Below are positions 8,649-16,637 of a stretch of 64,000 nucleotides of DNA, in pieces. The notes under the pieces were generated by a model. It was not told where the DNA came from and ran no database searches. It saw only the letters and a list, made by a program, of their open reading frames with translations. The stretch is from an uncultured Butyrivibrio sp. GTDB taxonomy: Bacteria; Bacillota; Clostridia; Lachnospirales; Lachnospiraceae. Each line of letters starts with the position of its first letter. Within the stretch, counting starts at the first letter, position 1. A program made the position numbers and the translations under genes. The stretch covers positions 50,038 through 114,037 of the forward strand of contig NZ_CAMVPU010000007.1 of the NCBI RefSeq assembly GCF_947169445.1, in the 5' to 3' direction.

Positions 8649-9956
8649 TTAAAGAGCTTTCTGCTCTTTAGCATCCGCCTTGGTTTTTTCCTCATTTTTG
8701 GAATTATTAACAACTCCTGTCAGAAGAACCTTGGTAATTCTGTTTCTCTTTATTGCTCTGGCCGTAAGCGTTATGCCATTATCCAGAGTAACCATTTCGC
8801 CATATCTTGGAAGTCTGTCCAGATTCTCGATCATAAGTCCGCCGATAGAGTCATAATCCTCAGAATCGAAATCCGTTCCGAGAGCATCATTTATGTCATC
8901 CAGCTTCATATTACCTTCAACAAGATATTTGTTATCGCCAAGATCCTTGATAAGCTCATCCTCATCAGAATCATACTCATCTCTGATCTCGCCGACGATT
9001 TCTTCAAGAAGATCCTCAAGAGTTATCATTCCAACCGTTGTTCCGTACTCAGATAAGACAAAAGCAACGTTTTGGGATTTTTCCCTCATTTCCATCAAAA
9101 GATCTGCAGTCTTTTTATACTCATAGGTATAATATGCTTTTCTAATGTAATCAGTGATCTTGAAATTCTCTTTATCTTTAATCAGTATCAGATCCTTGAC
9201 GTTAATAAGTCCGATTATATTGTCCTGCTCATTTCCTTCAAATACAGGAATTCTGGTGTACATATCTTCCTTGAAGGTTCTCATAACTTCACTGTAATCA
9301 GCATCAGAGCTCACACAGGACATATCTATCCTCGGAATCATGATATCCTTGGCAACCGCATCACTGAAATCGAAGACATTGTAAATAATTTCTTTCTCGC
9401 CGGACTCGATTACGCCATCCTCATGGCTGACATCAACATAGGTCTTAAGCTCATTTTCAGTCATGGTCTGCCTGCTCTGAACATCTATCCTCATGAGTTT
9501 AAGAAGTCCTGAAGCGATTCCATTGATAATAAAGCTAAGAGGCTTTGTAACTGCGATAATAAAAAGAACTGTCCTTGCATACATCAGTGACATATTCTCG
9601 GAATAGGCAGTTGCTATGGTCTTGGGAAGGATTTCTCCCACTATCAGAACTACCAAAGTAAGAACTCCGGTACCAATTCCTACGGCAAAACTCCCCCACA
9701 GATCTGTCACAAAAACCGTCATAAGTGCTGAAGCACTTAAGTTTACTATGTTATTTCCAATCAAGATCGCTGATAGCATCTTCTGGGTATCTTCGCAAAT
9801 GCCAAGAACCAAGGCTGCTCTCTTATTTCCGTCATCAGCAAGAGCCTTCATTTTAACCCTGTTGACAGTCATAAAGGCTGTCTCAGCTGATGAAAAAAAT
9901 CCGGAAAGAAGAACAAGCACCAAAAGTACTATCAGCCTGACTAAGTGAATATTCAA
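8649..9956 (-). CDS. CNNM/CBS-domain membrane protein (HlyC/CorC family)
   Basis: Integral membrane protein of the CNNM/CorC family, linked to magnesium or other cation efflux. In order it has a DUF21 membrane domain (about residues 1-190, starting with a hydrophobic helix and the conserved SGFFSSAETAFMT), a pair of CBS domains (about 195-330, beginning near AKDIMIPRIDM), and a C-terminal CorC_HlyC domain (about 345-420, YLVEGNMKLDDIN). At 435 residues the length is usual. The start is TTG at 9956, six bases after AGGAGG; no ATG competes. It lies 15 bases after the HAD phosphatase gene and is probably in one operon with it. The hemolysin name often given to this family is historical and unsupported. 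Confidence 0.88.
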   Translation of the reverse strand: MNIHLVRLIVLLVLVLLSGFFSSAETAFMTVNRVKMKALADDGNKRAALVLGICEDTQKMLSAILIGNNIVNLSASALMTVFVTDLWGSFAVGIGTGVLTLVVLIVGEILPKTIATAYSENMSLMYARTVLFIIAVTKPLSFIINGIASGLLKLMRIDVQSRQTMTENELKTYVDVSHEDGVIESGEKEIIYNVFDFSDAVAKDIMIPRIDMSCVSSDADYSEVMRTFKEDMYTRIPVFEGNEQDNIIGLINVKDLILIKDKENFKITDYIRKAYYTYEYKKTADLLMEMREKSQNVAFVLSEYGTTVGMITLEDLLEEIVGEIRDEYDSDEDELIKDLGDNKYLVEGNMKLDDINDALGTDFDSEDYDSIGGLMIENLDRLPRYGEMVTLDNGITLTARAIKRNRITKVLLTGVVNNSKNEEKTKADAKEQKAL

Positions 9957-9971
9957 TTCTGTCCTCCTGAG

Positions 9972-10625
9972 TTATTCTATAACTCCAATAATCTCCATAG
10001 GGTCTGTGACAAAAATGTTCTCCCCAGCCCCGGCCTTTAAAAGTTCATCTTTTGTTCTAAAGCCCCAAAGGCATGAGATACATCTAAGACCGCTGTTTAA
10101 AGCAGTTTGGTGATCAACTTCAGAATCACCTACATATACACATTCTTCTTTGGAAACTCCAAGTTCTTTTATGGCAGCTTCTACAGTATCAGGAGCCGGC
10201 TTTTTGCGAACGCCGGCGGATTCTCCAATTGCCACGGTTACGTAATCACCAAAATACATATTATTCAGTTCTTTTACCGCAGCATCATATTTATTGGATA
10301 CAATGGCCATCTTAACATTCTGATCTTTAAGCGCCTTCAAAAGCTCCATGATGTGAGGATAGGGACCAGTCTTGTCATTGCAATGAATAAGATAGTATTC
10401 CTTGAAACAAGAAAAAGCATCCTCAAACAAAGGATTGTCTTTTCCATCAGGAACCGCTCTCTCCATAAGTTTCTCAACGCCATTTCCTACAAAATGTCTA
10501 ACCTCTTCAAGAGTCCTCTTTGGCATTTTATACTGCGAAAGAGCATAGTTCACACTATCGCACAGATCTTCAAGCGTATTTAATAAGGTGCCGTCTAAAT
10601 CAAAAATAACAGTAGAATACTTCAT
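9972..10625 (-). CDS. HAD-superfamily phosphatase, phosphoglycolate-phosphatase-like
   Basis: Cytoplasmic phosphatase with all four HAD motifs: FDLDGTLL (nucleophile Asp) at the N-terminus, IVSNKYD (motif II Ser), the lysine in GVRKKPAPD (motif III), and YVGDSEVDHQTA (motif IV acidic pair). A helical cap of about 70 residues after motif I suits the phosphoglycolate phosphatase/Gph subgroup. The substrate cannot be fixed from sequence. The ATG at 10625 gives 217 residues; a TTG two codons upstream is also open. The gene starts within ten bases of the end of the mutarotase gene and is followed closely by the CBS protein. Confidence 0.82.
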   Translation of the reverse strand: MKYSTVIFDLDGTLLNTLEDLCDSVNYALSQYKMPKRTLEEVRHFVGNGVEKLMERAVPDGKDNPLFEDAFSCFKEYYLIHCNDKTGPYPHIMELLKALKDQNVKMAIVSNKYDAAVKELNNMYFGDYVTVAIGESAGVRKKPAPDTVEAAIKELGVSKEECVYVGDSEVDHQTALNSGLRCISCLWGFRTKDELLKAGAGENIFVTDPMEIIGVIE

Positions 10626-10631
10626 TACCAA

Positions 10632-10946
10632 TTAATCTAAATGGAACACAGGGTGCAGATCTACTGCCACCGGACTGTTATCCGGATTGGTCTCCATGAT
10701 ATCAGCCATGAAATCCCACCACTTGCGATTAATAGCTGTATCAGCACTCTTAGCCCATAACTCCTCATCTTCTATTTCGATATATCCGTATAAGACAAGG
10801 GTTTCAGGATCAAGATAAATACTGTAGTTGTGTCCGCCATGCTCGTGGATCATCTGCTGCATTTCAGGCCACAACTCGTTGTGTCTTTTCTCATACTCCT
10901 TCTCCATCCCCGGATATAACTTCATTTTAAAGCCTTTTCTAATCAT
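10632..10946 (-). CDS. rhaM: L-rhamnose mutarotase (RhaM/RhaU)
   Basis: A small 104-residue enzyme that interconverts alpha- and beta-L-rhamnose. It matches RhaM from end to end: RKGFKMKLYPGMEKEYEKRH, then HGGHNYSIYLD, then the Trp pair near RKWWDFMADIM. The His after EYEKR and the HNYSIYLD segment form the sugar site in this family. TTGGGGGAAG precedes the ATG at 10946. An upstream ATG in the same frame would add 17 unlikely residues. No other rhamnose genes are visible nearby, so it is either a solitary utility gene or part of a scattered pathway. Confidence 0.88.
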   Translation of the reverse strand: MIRKGFKMKLYPGMEKEYEKRHNELWPEMQQMIHEHGGHNYSIYLDPETLVLYGYIEIEDEELWAKSADTAINRKWWDFMADIMETNPDNSPVAVDLHPVFHLD

Positions 10947-11030
10947 AGTTCTTCCCCCAATCTGGTTATGTTTTATTATATTTTCACACATAACCATCCC
11001 CTAAACTACGCATTTTTTAATGAAAACCTA

Positions 11031-12296
11031 TCAATTAAGAGGATTTTCATAGAATTCTCTGATATCCTCGTATCCCTGCTCAGAAAGCTGCTGCTTCTGG
11101 AACTTCTTATTCTTGGCCATTCTGACAACAAGAATGCTCTTGCCTTCTAATCTCTCCTTCTGAGCCACAGAGATAATCTCAGCGAGTCTCTGCCCTTTAA
11201 TTCCCTTTTCTATAAGGAAGGCAGCCTTATCACTTTCACCCGGAATCTTGAAGCCCTCATCCATCATGATCATGATGATACGCTCAAAACCAATTGAGAA
11301 GCCGCACGCAGGTGTATCCTGTCCAAGGAACTTGCCTACCATCTTGTCATATCTTCCGCCACCGCCGCAGCTTCCGCCGTACTGAGGCATTGATACTTCA
11401 AAGATGGTTCCTGTATAATAGCTCATTCCTCTTACAAGAGTAGGATCAAAAGTCATTTCGAACTTAGCTGTCTTTGTAGCATCTACGCTTCCAATGATCT
11501 CATCTAAATTTTCTCTTACTTCCTTATCAAGGAAATCTCCAAGAAGATCAGCTATAACCTTAATTCCTTCAAGGCTGTCTTTTCCCTCTGCCTTTCTGAA
11601 AAGATCCAGATATTTATCAACGCACTCAGAAGCAAAGCCCTGTTTAACAAGTTCTTCCGATACACCATCAATGCCGATCTTATCCATCTTGTCCAGAGTT
11701 ATGAATACATTATCATACTCTTCCTCAGGGAATCCGCTGTAGGCAGCCATAGCCTTAAGAAGTCTCCTATCATTAATACGGATCTTGAAATCGCTAAAGC
11801 CAAGTCTTCCAAGTGTTGTGGTAGTAGCCAGGATCAGCTCTATCTCTGCAAGATTAGAGGGCTCACCCAGAATATCAATATCGCACTGCATGAACTGACG
11901 ATATCTACCCTTCTGAGGTCTGTCAGCTCTCCATACGTTGCCCATCTGAAGTGCCTTAAATGGAGATGGAAGCTCATTTGCGTGATTTGCATAAAAACGA
12001 ACAAGAGGAACAGTAAGGTCATAACGAAGGCCTGAATCTGTAAGATCATTTTCCTCTTTAGCAGTCTCTAAATTAAGCTTCTCGCCTCTTTTCATAACTT
12101 TGAAAATAAGCTTCTCATTTTCACCGCCCTGCTTACTGTTCAAATTAGCAAGAGACTCTACTGCAGGTGTCTCAATTGAAGTAAAGCCAAACTCAGCATA
12201 GGTCTTTTTGATAATGCCTATACAATAATCCCTCAGCTGCATTTCTGATGGGAGAATATCTTTCATTCCTGTAACAGGTTTCTTTATAAGTGCCAT
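11031..12296 (-). CDS. hisS: Histidyl-tRNA synthetase
   Basis: Class II aminoacyl-tRNA synthetase charging tRNA-His. It opens with TGMKDILPSE, carries class II motif 2 as NVWRADRPQKGRYRQF, and has the two histidine-specific motifs LVRGMSYYTGTIFEV and SCGGGGRYDKMVG. Motif 3 is GFSIGFERI. The C-terminal anticodon-binding domain covers about residues 325-421. The anticodon domain and intact HisA motifs argue for HisS rather than the HisZ paralogue. The length of 421 is normal. Only 65 bases separate it from the upstream EAL gene, too short for a T-box leader, and none is visible. Confidence 0.95.
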   Translation of the reverse strand: MALIKKPVTGMKDILPSEMQLRDYCIGIIKKTYAEFGFTSIETPAVESLANLNSKQGGENEKLIFKVMKRGEKLNLETAKEENDLTDSGLRYDLTVPLVRFYANHANELPSPFKALQMGNVWRADRPQKGRYRQFMQCDIDILGEPSNLAEIELILATTTTLGRLGFSDFKIRINDRRLLKAMAAYSGFPEEEYDNVFITLDKMDKIGIDGVSEELVKQGFASECVDKYLDLFRKAEGKDSLEGIKVIADLLGDFLDKEVRENLDEIIGSVDATKTAKFEMTFDPTLVRGMSYYTGTIFEVSMPQYGGSCGGGGRYDKMVGKFLGQDTPACGFSIGFERIIMIMMDEGFKIPGESDKAAFLIEKGIKGQRLAEIISVAQKERLEGKSILVVRMAKNKKFQKQQLSEQGYEDIREFYENPLN

Positions 12297-12361
12297 AAAT
12301 TACCATCCTAACTAATTTTTCTAAAAAAATATATTACACTGCCCCATTCATCTTTGCAACA

Positions 12362-14317
12362 TTATCCATTATGGTCCCTCAGAAACTGCAAAAACTGATC
12401 CCTTGGCATTGGTCTTGCGTAAAAGAAGCCCTGAATATGGTCACAGCCAAGCTTAATGAGCTGTCTTGCCTGTTCTCCGGTTTCAACGCCCTCAGCCACA
12501 ATTTCTTTTTTCAATGCCTTTATGATCTTGATCAGATTGATCATTACCATATAGGAAGTTTCTGATTCAAAGGCAGACTGTATGATACTCTTATCCAGTT
12601 TAAATAAATCCACAGGAGTTGTGGCTATCCTCACCAGATTGGAATAGCCCGTTCCGAAATCATCCATCGAGAAAGCTATTCCGGCCTCAGTGAGCTTGGT
12701 AATATTCTCATCCATAACAGAAGTAATGCCCTGTTCATAAGTTTCTGTTATCTCAAAGTTTATCTCACTTGGCTTAACCTGATATTTACTTAGCATATTC
12801 ATAACATTGTCATACAGATTAGTCTGGATGCAGTCAACGACAGAGAGATTCAGCTCCACATAATCAAGTCCATGCCTGCGGACATCTGTTTCCTGGAACA
12901 TCTCGCAGACGCTTTCTATAACAAATCTGTCTATAGAGAGGATTGTTCCGTTTCTCTCAGCAATAGGCATCAGGATTGCTGGCGAAATAAAGCCAAGCTG
13001 CGGATCTTTTAGCCTGAGAAGTGCTTCACAGGAGGAAAATCTGCCTGTGGAAGGTGAATAAATAGGCTGATAATAAACCTCTAAAAGGCCATCATCCAGA
13101 GCGTGTTTAACAATACTATCTATTTTTTTGTCATGCTCCACTATCTTGAGATTCAGATCAGCCATACGGAGCATATCTTTTCCCTGCTTACCTATCGCCT
13201 TGTCTAATACGCCGCGAACCTCGTTATAGCGTTCAAGACTGCCCACTTCATCAGGAAAGCCGATTGCATAGGGACTTTCATAAAGCTTTATTTCCTCATC
13301 TAGAATAGTCCAGGTGTCCTTAAAGCGCTTCCTGATCTGCTCTGCAGTTCTTTCTATAACAACTTCATCCGGCGTTACACCCTGAAATATCAGGATGAAA
13401 TCCTCCATATTTGGGTAAAAGACAACTTTGTCCGGGCTAAGTCCCTTTAAATACTCAGTGACCTGACTTACCATCGCCGCTGCAACTTCAGAAGATTTTT
13501 CCCCTAATATCGCATTAAACCTGTCTATATGGATTCCGAAAAGAGTAAACTCTCTTTTTTGCAAAAGGTTAGTAGAAATGGTGAAATTCAGTGCATTTCT
13601 GGTGGAGGTTCCCGTAAGACGGTCCACAAATTCGCTTGGATTCTGGAAGGTGTAAACACACAATAAAAGCGTTAAAGATACACTAAATTCAAATATCGAA
13701 CTGGACTTGGTAACAATCCTGATGGGCACTCCCACCATCATCAGGAAATAATAAACCCAAAGAGCAGATGCTTTTTCACTACTAATTGTCTTGGTGTACT
13801 TAAGCAAAAGATATGTAGCAAAAGCATAATAAAGATCAACACCGATATTGACTGTTGCAGCCTGAGGATAATTATACACAAGCTTACCAACTTCATCGAA
13901 ATAAAAGAAAAATCCAGTGAAATAACCTATCGGGTAAAAGAAAACCGAATACATCGTCGGAATAATAAGAATCGCCTTTCTTAGAGGGCCATCAGGCTCA
14001 ATCTGAAAAATACTCATCAAGTAGGTTATAGATAAATATGGAATAAGATATGTAAGCATTTTTTCAGCAAGAACAATATAGCAATTGTTGTTATAGCCTA
14101 TTAAGTCATGCATGAACTCATTATAAAGATAAAGAGCATGGAAAAGCCCCATGATATTCAGTAAAAGCGCATCAATAACAAGGGCACCAAAAATATGCCC
14201 CTGCTTACTGTAGTACTTATCTTCCGACAAATGAATAAAAAGTGTAACACAAATAAGTACGAGAGATGCCACTGAAAAACATATATCATAAGATTGAGGG
14301 CTAGTAAGAAGTTCCAT
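12362..14317 (-). CDS. Membrane GGDEF/EAL protein with intact EAL phosphodiesterase site
   Basis: Likely cyclic-di-GMP phosphodiesterase, 651 residues. The N-terminal 230 or so residues are hydrophobic with about seven predicted membrane helices, like an MHYT- or 7TM-type sensor. A GGDEF-like domain (about 240-370) has NMEDF in place of the signature, so cyclase activity is not expected. The EAL domain (about 395-650) keeps the metal and catalytic positions: CEALLRL, the Asn in VELNLSV, FEITETYE, MDDFGTGYSNL, the Lys in FKLDKS, VAEGVET and IQGFFYARP. GAGGAAGG precedes the ATG, overlapping the end of the upstream paralogue only three bases away. Translational coupling with that equal-length, degenerate partner is likely. 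Confidence 0.88.
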   Translation of the reverse strand: MELLTSPQSYDICFSVASLVLICVTLFIHLSEDKYYSKQGHIFGALVIDALLLNIMGLFHALYLYNEFMHDLIGYNNNCYIVLAEKMLTYLIPYLSITYLMSIFQIEPDGPLRKAILIIPTMYSVFFYPIGYFTGFFFYFDEVGKLVYNYPQAATVNIGVDLYYAFATYLLLKYTKTISSEKASALWVYYFLMMVGVPIRIVTKSSSIFEFSVSLTLLLCVYTFQNPSEFVDRLTGTSTRNALNFTISTNLLQKREFTLFGIHIDRFNAILGEKSSEVAAAMVSQVTEYLKGLSPDKVVFYPNMEDFILIFQGVTPDEVVIERTAEQIRKRFKDTWTILDEEIKLYESPYAIGFPDEVGSLERYNEVRGVLDKAIGKQGKDMLRMADLNLKIVEHDKKIDSIVKHALDDGLLEVYYQPIYSPSTGRFSSCEALLRLKDPQLGFISPAILMPIAERNGTILSIDRFVIESVCEMFQETDVRRHGLDYVELNLSVVDCIQTNLYDNVMNMLSKYQVKPSEINFEITETYEQGITSVMDENITKLTEAGIAFSMDDFGTGYSNLVRIATTPVDLFKLDKSIIQSAFESETSYMVMINLIKIIKALKKEIVAEGVETGEQARQLIKLGCDHIQGFFYARPMPRDQFLQFLRDHNG

Positions 14318-14320
14318 AAA

Positions 14321-16276
14321 TCATCCTTCCTCAAAATAAGCATCGATGAATCTTACGTAGGAACTGTCCTGCATAGGTTTGCACATATAATCTCCAATCA
14401 GATAATCACAGCCAAGTTCCTCTGCCATTTCTTTGTCCTTTTCGTTTTCTATATCAGATGCTCCGACAAAAATGCTGACATCATGGAAAAGATTTACTAT
14501 TCCTTCTGCTACAAGCCGCATTTTTTCAGACTCAATAGCCATTCTGATAACAGATATATCGAGATTTACCTGAAGCACCGGAAGAGACAGAATTCTGTCC
14601 AGATCTCCATAGCCGCTTCCAAATTTATCCACAATGATATAGCTGTTCATTTCTCCCATAAGCCTTAAATTGTGCTCAGCAACTTTACTCATGGTTGTAA
14701 GGGTTGTCTCTGTCAGCTTCATGCTTATCCATGAGCTTTCAGCTTTTTCTTCCCTAAGGATTTTCTTGATCCTTCTGACAAAATCTGTCTTGGAAATCTC
14801 GCCCTGGGAAAGTCCAACAACAGCACGGTATTTACCCTGTTTATCACCCGCATTCCAAAAAGACATCGCCCTGCAGGCCCTTCTGTACACAAACTCATCT
14901 GTGTCCATAAGTGTCGTCGTTATCTTCACATCAGGAATATGTTTTCTGATATCAATTTCATTACCATTTTCATCTACAGGAAAACATATAACATCTGCAC
15001 TGTAATTAATCCTGTACTTTTTTGAAAGAACAGGCTGATACTTTATGACTGCAGTCTTTTTATCCAGACTAATCTTAGCCATAAGATCGAAATCTCTGGC
15101 TTTTCTTAGCTCTTTAAACTCCACACTGTCTATATCCACGATAACATTGTTGTTATCAGATATATCTTCATTAATAATGTCCAGCTTGTTCATAAGTTCC
15201 GCAGCATTTGTATAGTTCTGCGGATATCTGACCATAAAGCAGTGGCCATCTATCTTTATCACCATTCCCGAACAATTCCAGGGCTCCTTTAATCTTTGGG
15301 CAATGCGTTCAATAAGCTGTTTTTGTTTCTCTTCATCCTGGGAATGAACCGTTACTGCAAATACATAGTCCGAATAGCGGTACGCATAGCTTGGGAGCTT
15401 AAACTCTCTCATTCCAACATTTTTAAGGAATTTTGCAATACTTTTAAGCACAAGCTGAGCCTGCGCATATCCTATTTCTTCGCTCAGTGCACCAATATTA
15501 TTGATTGTCACAAAAATTGTGCAATGGGCACTTTTTCTTTTTATCTTCATATCAAGTCCTTCAAGAAAAGCCTTTCTATTGAGCATGTTAAGGCTCTGAT
15601 CCACCATTTCACTGGGATTTTGCAAAGTTATATATACCATTGTGGCACTTACTGTATTGAAGAAATTCTCGATAAGAAGAGTCGGGTAAAAATACTGCAA
15701 CGTAATTCCCACAAGAACAAGAACCACATAGGAAGCAACAATTGTCCTGGTCCTTAAATTGATCAGCTTATTATATCTGTACATAAGGAAAACAGCGGCA
15801 AAAAGATAATATCCCGCCAGAACGTAATATATAGCTATTAGATCCATTCTGTGATAAAGACCATCCTCAGAATAGTAGAACATAATAGGATGGAACCAGT
15901 TAATGATAACCAATATGGCGCCAATCATATATGGAGCCGCCGTCAAAAGAAAACTTTTTAACTGTCTGAAGTCAATATAGATATCAAGAATTGCCATTAC
16001 ATAACACAGGTAATAAGTGGCAGATAAAAGATGAGCAAGAAAATACACCGAACCGGCTAATTTTTCAGCATAAGGGAACCAGACTTCCCCCAGGAACGGA
16101 CGCATCTGGAAAAAAGTTTCAACACGCTCGGCTACGGTTGCGGTAAAAATAGCAACTATAAGCATGCCATAAGCTCTTTGTCTATAGGCCGGAACCGACC
16201 TTCTAGCCAAAGAAGTCACAGCTATCGTAAATATTATACATAAAGCGCAAATGTCAAAGTAGTAATTATACTGCAT
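14321..16276 (-). CDS. Membrane GGDEF/EAL-like protein with degenerate EAL domain
   Basis: A paralogue of the next gene downstream and exactly the same length (651). It has an N-terminal membrane part with about seven helices (residues 1-220), a GGDEF-like domain without a GGDEF motif, and an EAL-fold domain that has lost its catalytic signature. Where EAL is expected the sequence reads SADVICF, and DDFGTGYS has become VDKFGSGYGDL; the VAEGVET loop is absent. It is therefore probably not an enzyme but a sensor or effector that could bind cyclic-di-GMP or pair with the active partner (inference). GGAGG stands before the ATG. An 86-residue orphan gene lies 20 bases upstream. Confidence 0.82.
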   Translation of the reverse strand: MQYNYYFDICALCIIFTIAVTSLARRSVPAYRQRAYGMLIVAIFTATVAERVETFFQMRPFLGEVWFPYAEKLAGSVYFLAHLLSATYYLCYVMAILDIYIDFRQLKSFLLTAAPYMIGAILVIINWFHPIMFYYSEDGLYHRMDLIAIYYVLAGYYLFAAVFLMYRYNKLINLRTRTIVASYVVLVLVGITLQYFYPTLLIENFFNTVSATMVYITLQNPSEMVDQSLNMLNRKAFLEGLDMKIKRKSAHCTIFVTINNIGALSEEIGYAQAQLVLKSIAKFLKNVGMREFKLPSYAYRYSDYVFAVTVHSQDEEKQKQLIERIAQRLKEPWNCSGMVIKIDGHCFMVRYPQNYTNAAELMNKLDIINEDISDNNNVIVDIDSVEFKELRKARDFDLMAKISLDKKTAVIKYQPVLSKKYRINYSADVICFPVDENGNEIDIRKHIPDVKITTTLMDTDEFVYRRACRAMSFWNAGDKQGKYRAVVGLSQGEISKTDFVRRIKKILREEKAESSWISMKLTETTLTTMSKVAEHNLRLMGEMNSYIIVDKFGSGYGDLDRILSLPVLQVNLDISVIRMAIESEKMRLVAEGIVNLFHDVSIFVGASDIENEKDKEMAEELGCDYLIGDYMCKPMQDSSYVRFIDAYFEEG

Positions 16277-16296
16277 GCGCTATCCTCCAGCTCCTG

Positions 16297-16557
16297 TCAA
16301 AGCCATTTAAGCGGATTACTGATCACCTTAGCTTTCTCCATTAAAAAATCCAAATTCCCCCGTAAATACTCCTCCAAAGAAGCAATTTCCTCTGTAGAAT
16401 AACCATTATGACTGATGATAGTACAGTCAGGCAAAAGTCCCTTAGCTATCTGCGGACCATCTTTGCCATTTCTTTTAAATTCTACATGAACTACCTTTTT
16501 ATTATCTTTATCCCTTACGATTGCGGAATAGGTCATAGTCATATCACTATCAGACAT
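16297..16557 (-). CDS. Small conserved-looking protein of unknown function
   Basis: An 86-residue soluble protein without signal peptide or membrane helix. I do not recognise a family. It has a beta-rich first half (MTYSAIVRDKDNKKVVHVEF) and a helical C-terminus ending in NPLKWL. GGGGAAAG precedes the ATG, which supports translation. It starts the unit that continues into the two EAL-type genes, 20 bases away, so it may belong to the same signalling cluster. The upstream terminator of the beta-galactosidase gene separates it from the sugar operon. An alternative start at the second Met (MTMTYS) is possible. Confidence 0.65.
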   Translation of the reverse strand: MSDSDMTMTYSAIVRDKDNKKVVHVEFKRNGKDGPQIAKGLLPDCTIISHNGYSTEEIASLEEYLRGNLDFLMEKAKVISNPLKWL

Positions 16558-16581
16558 GTCTTTCCCCTGTCATTTAAAGCA

Positions 16582-16626
16582 AAAAAGAAATAGTGTTATC
16601 AAAGCGCAAAGTTTCGATAACACTAT
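16582..16626 (-). terminator. Terminator of the galactoside operon
   Basis: A perfect 11-bp stem (ATAGTGTTATC/GATAACACTAT) with a 14-base loop is followed on the minus strand by TTCTTTTTTGC. It starts 12 bases past the GH35 stop codon. Confidence 0.88.
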
Positions 16627-16637
16627 TATACGGCAAA

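Noticed and set aside
12297..12361. T-box leader ahead of hisS
   Set aside because: Only 65 bases are available and no specifier-loop or T-box motif is visible.
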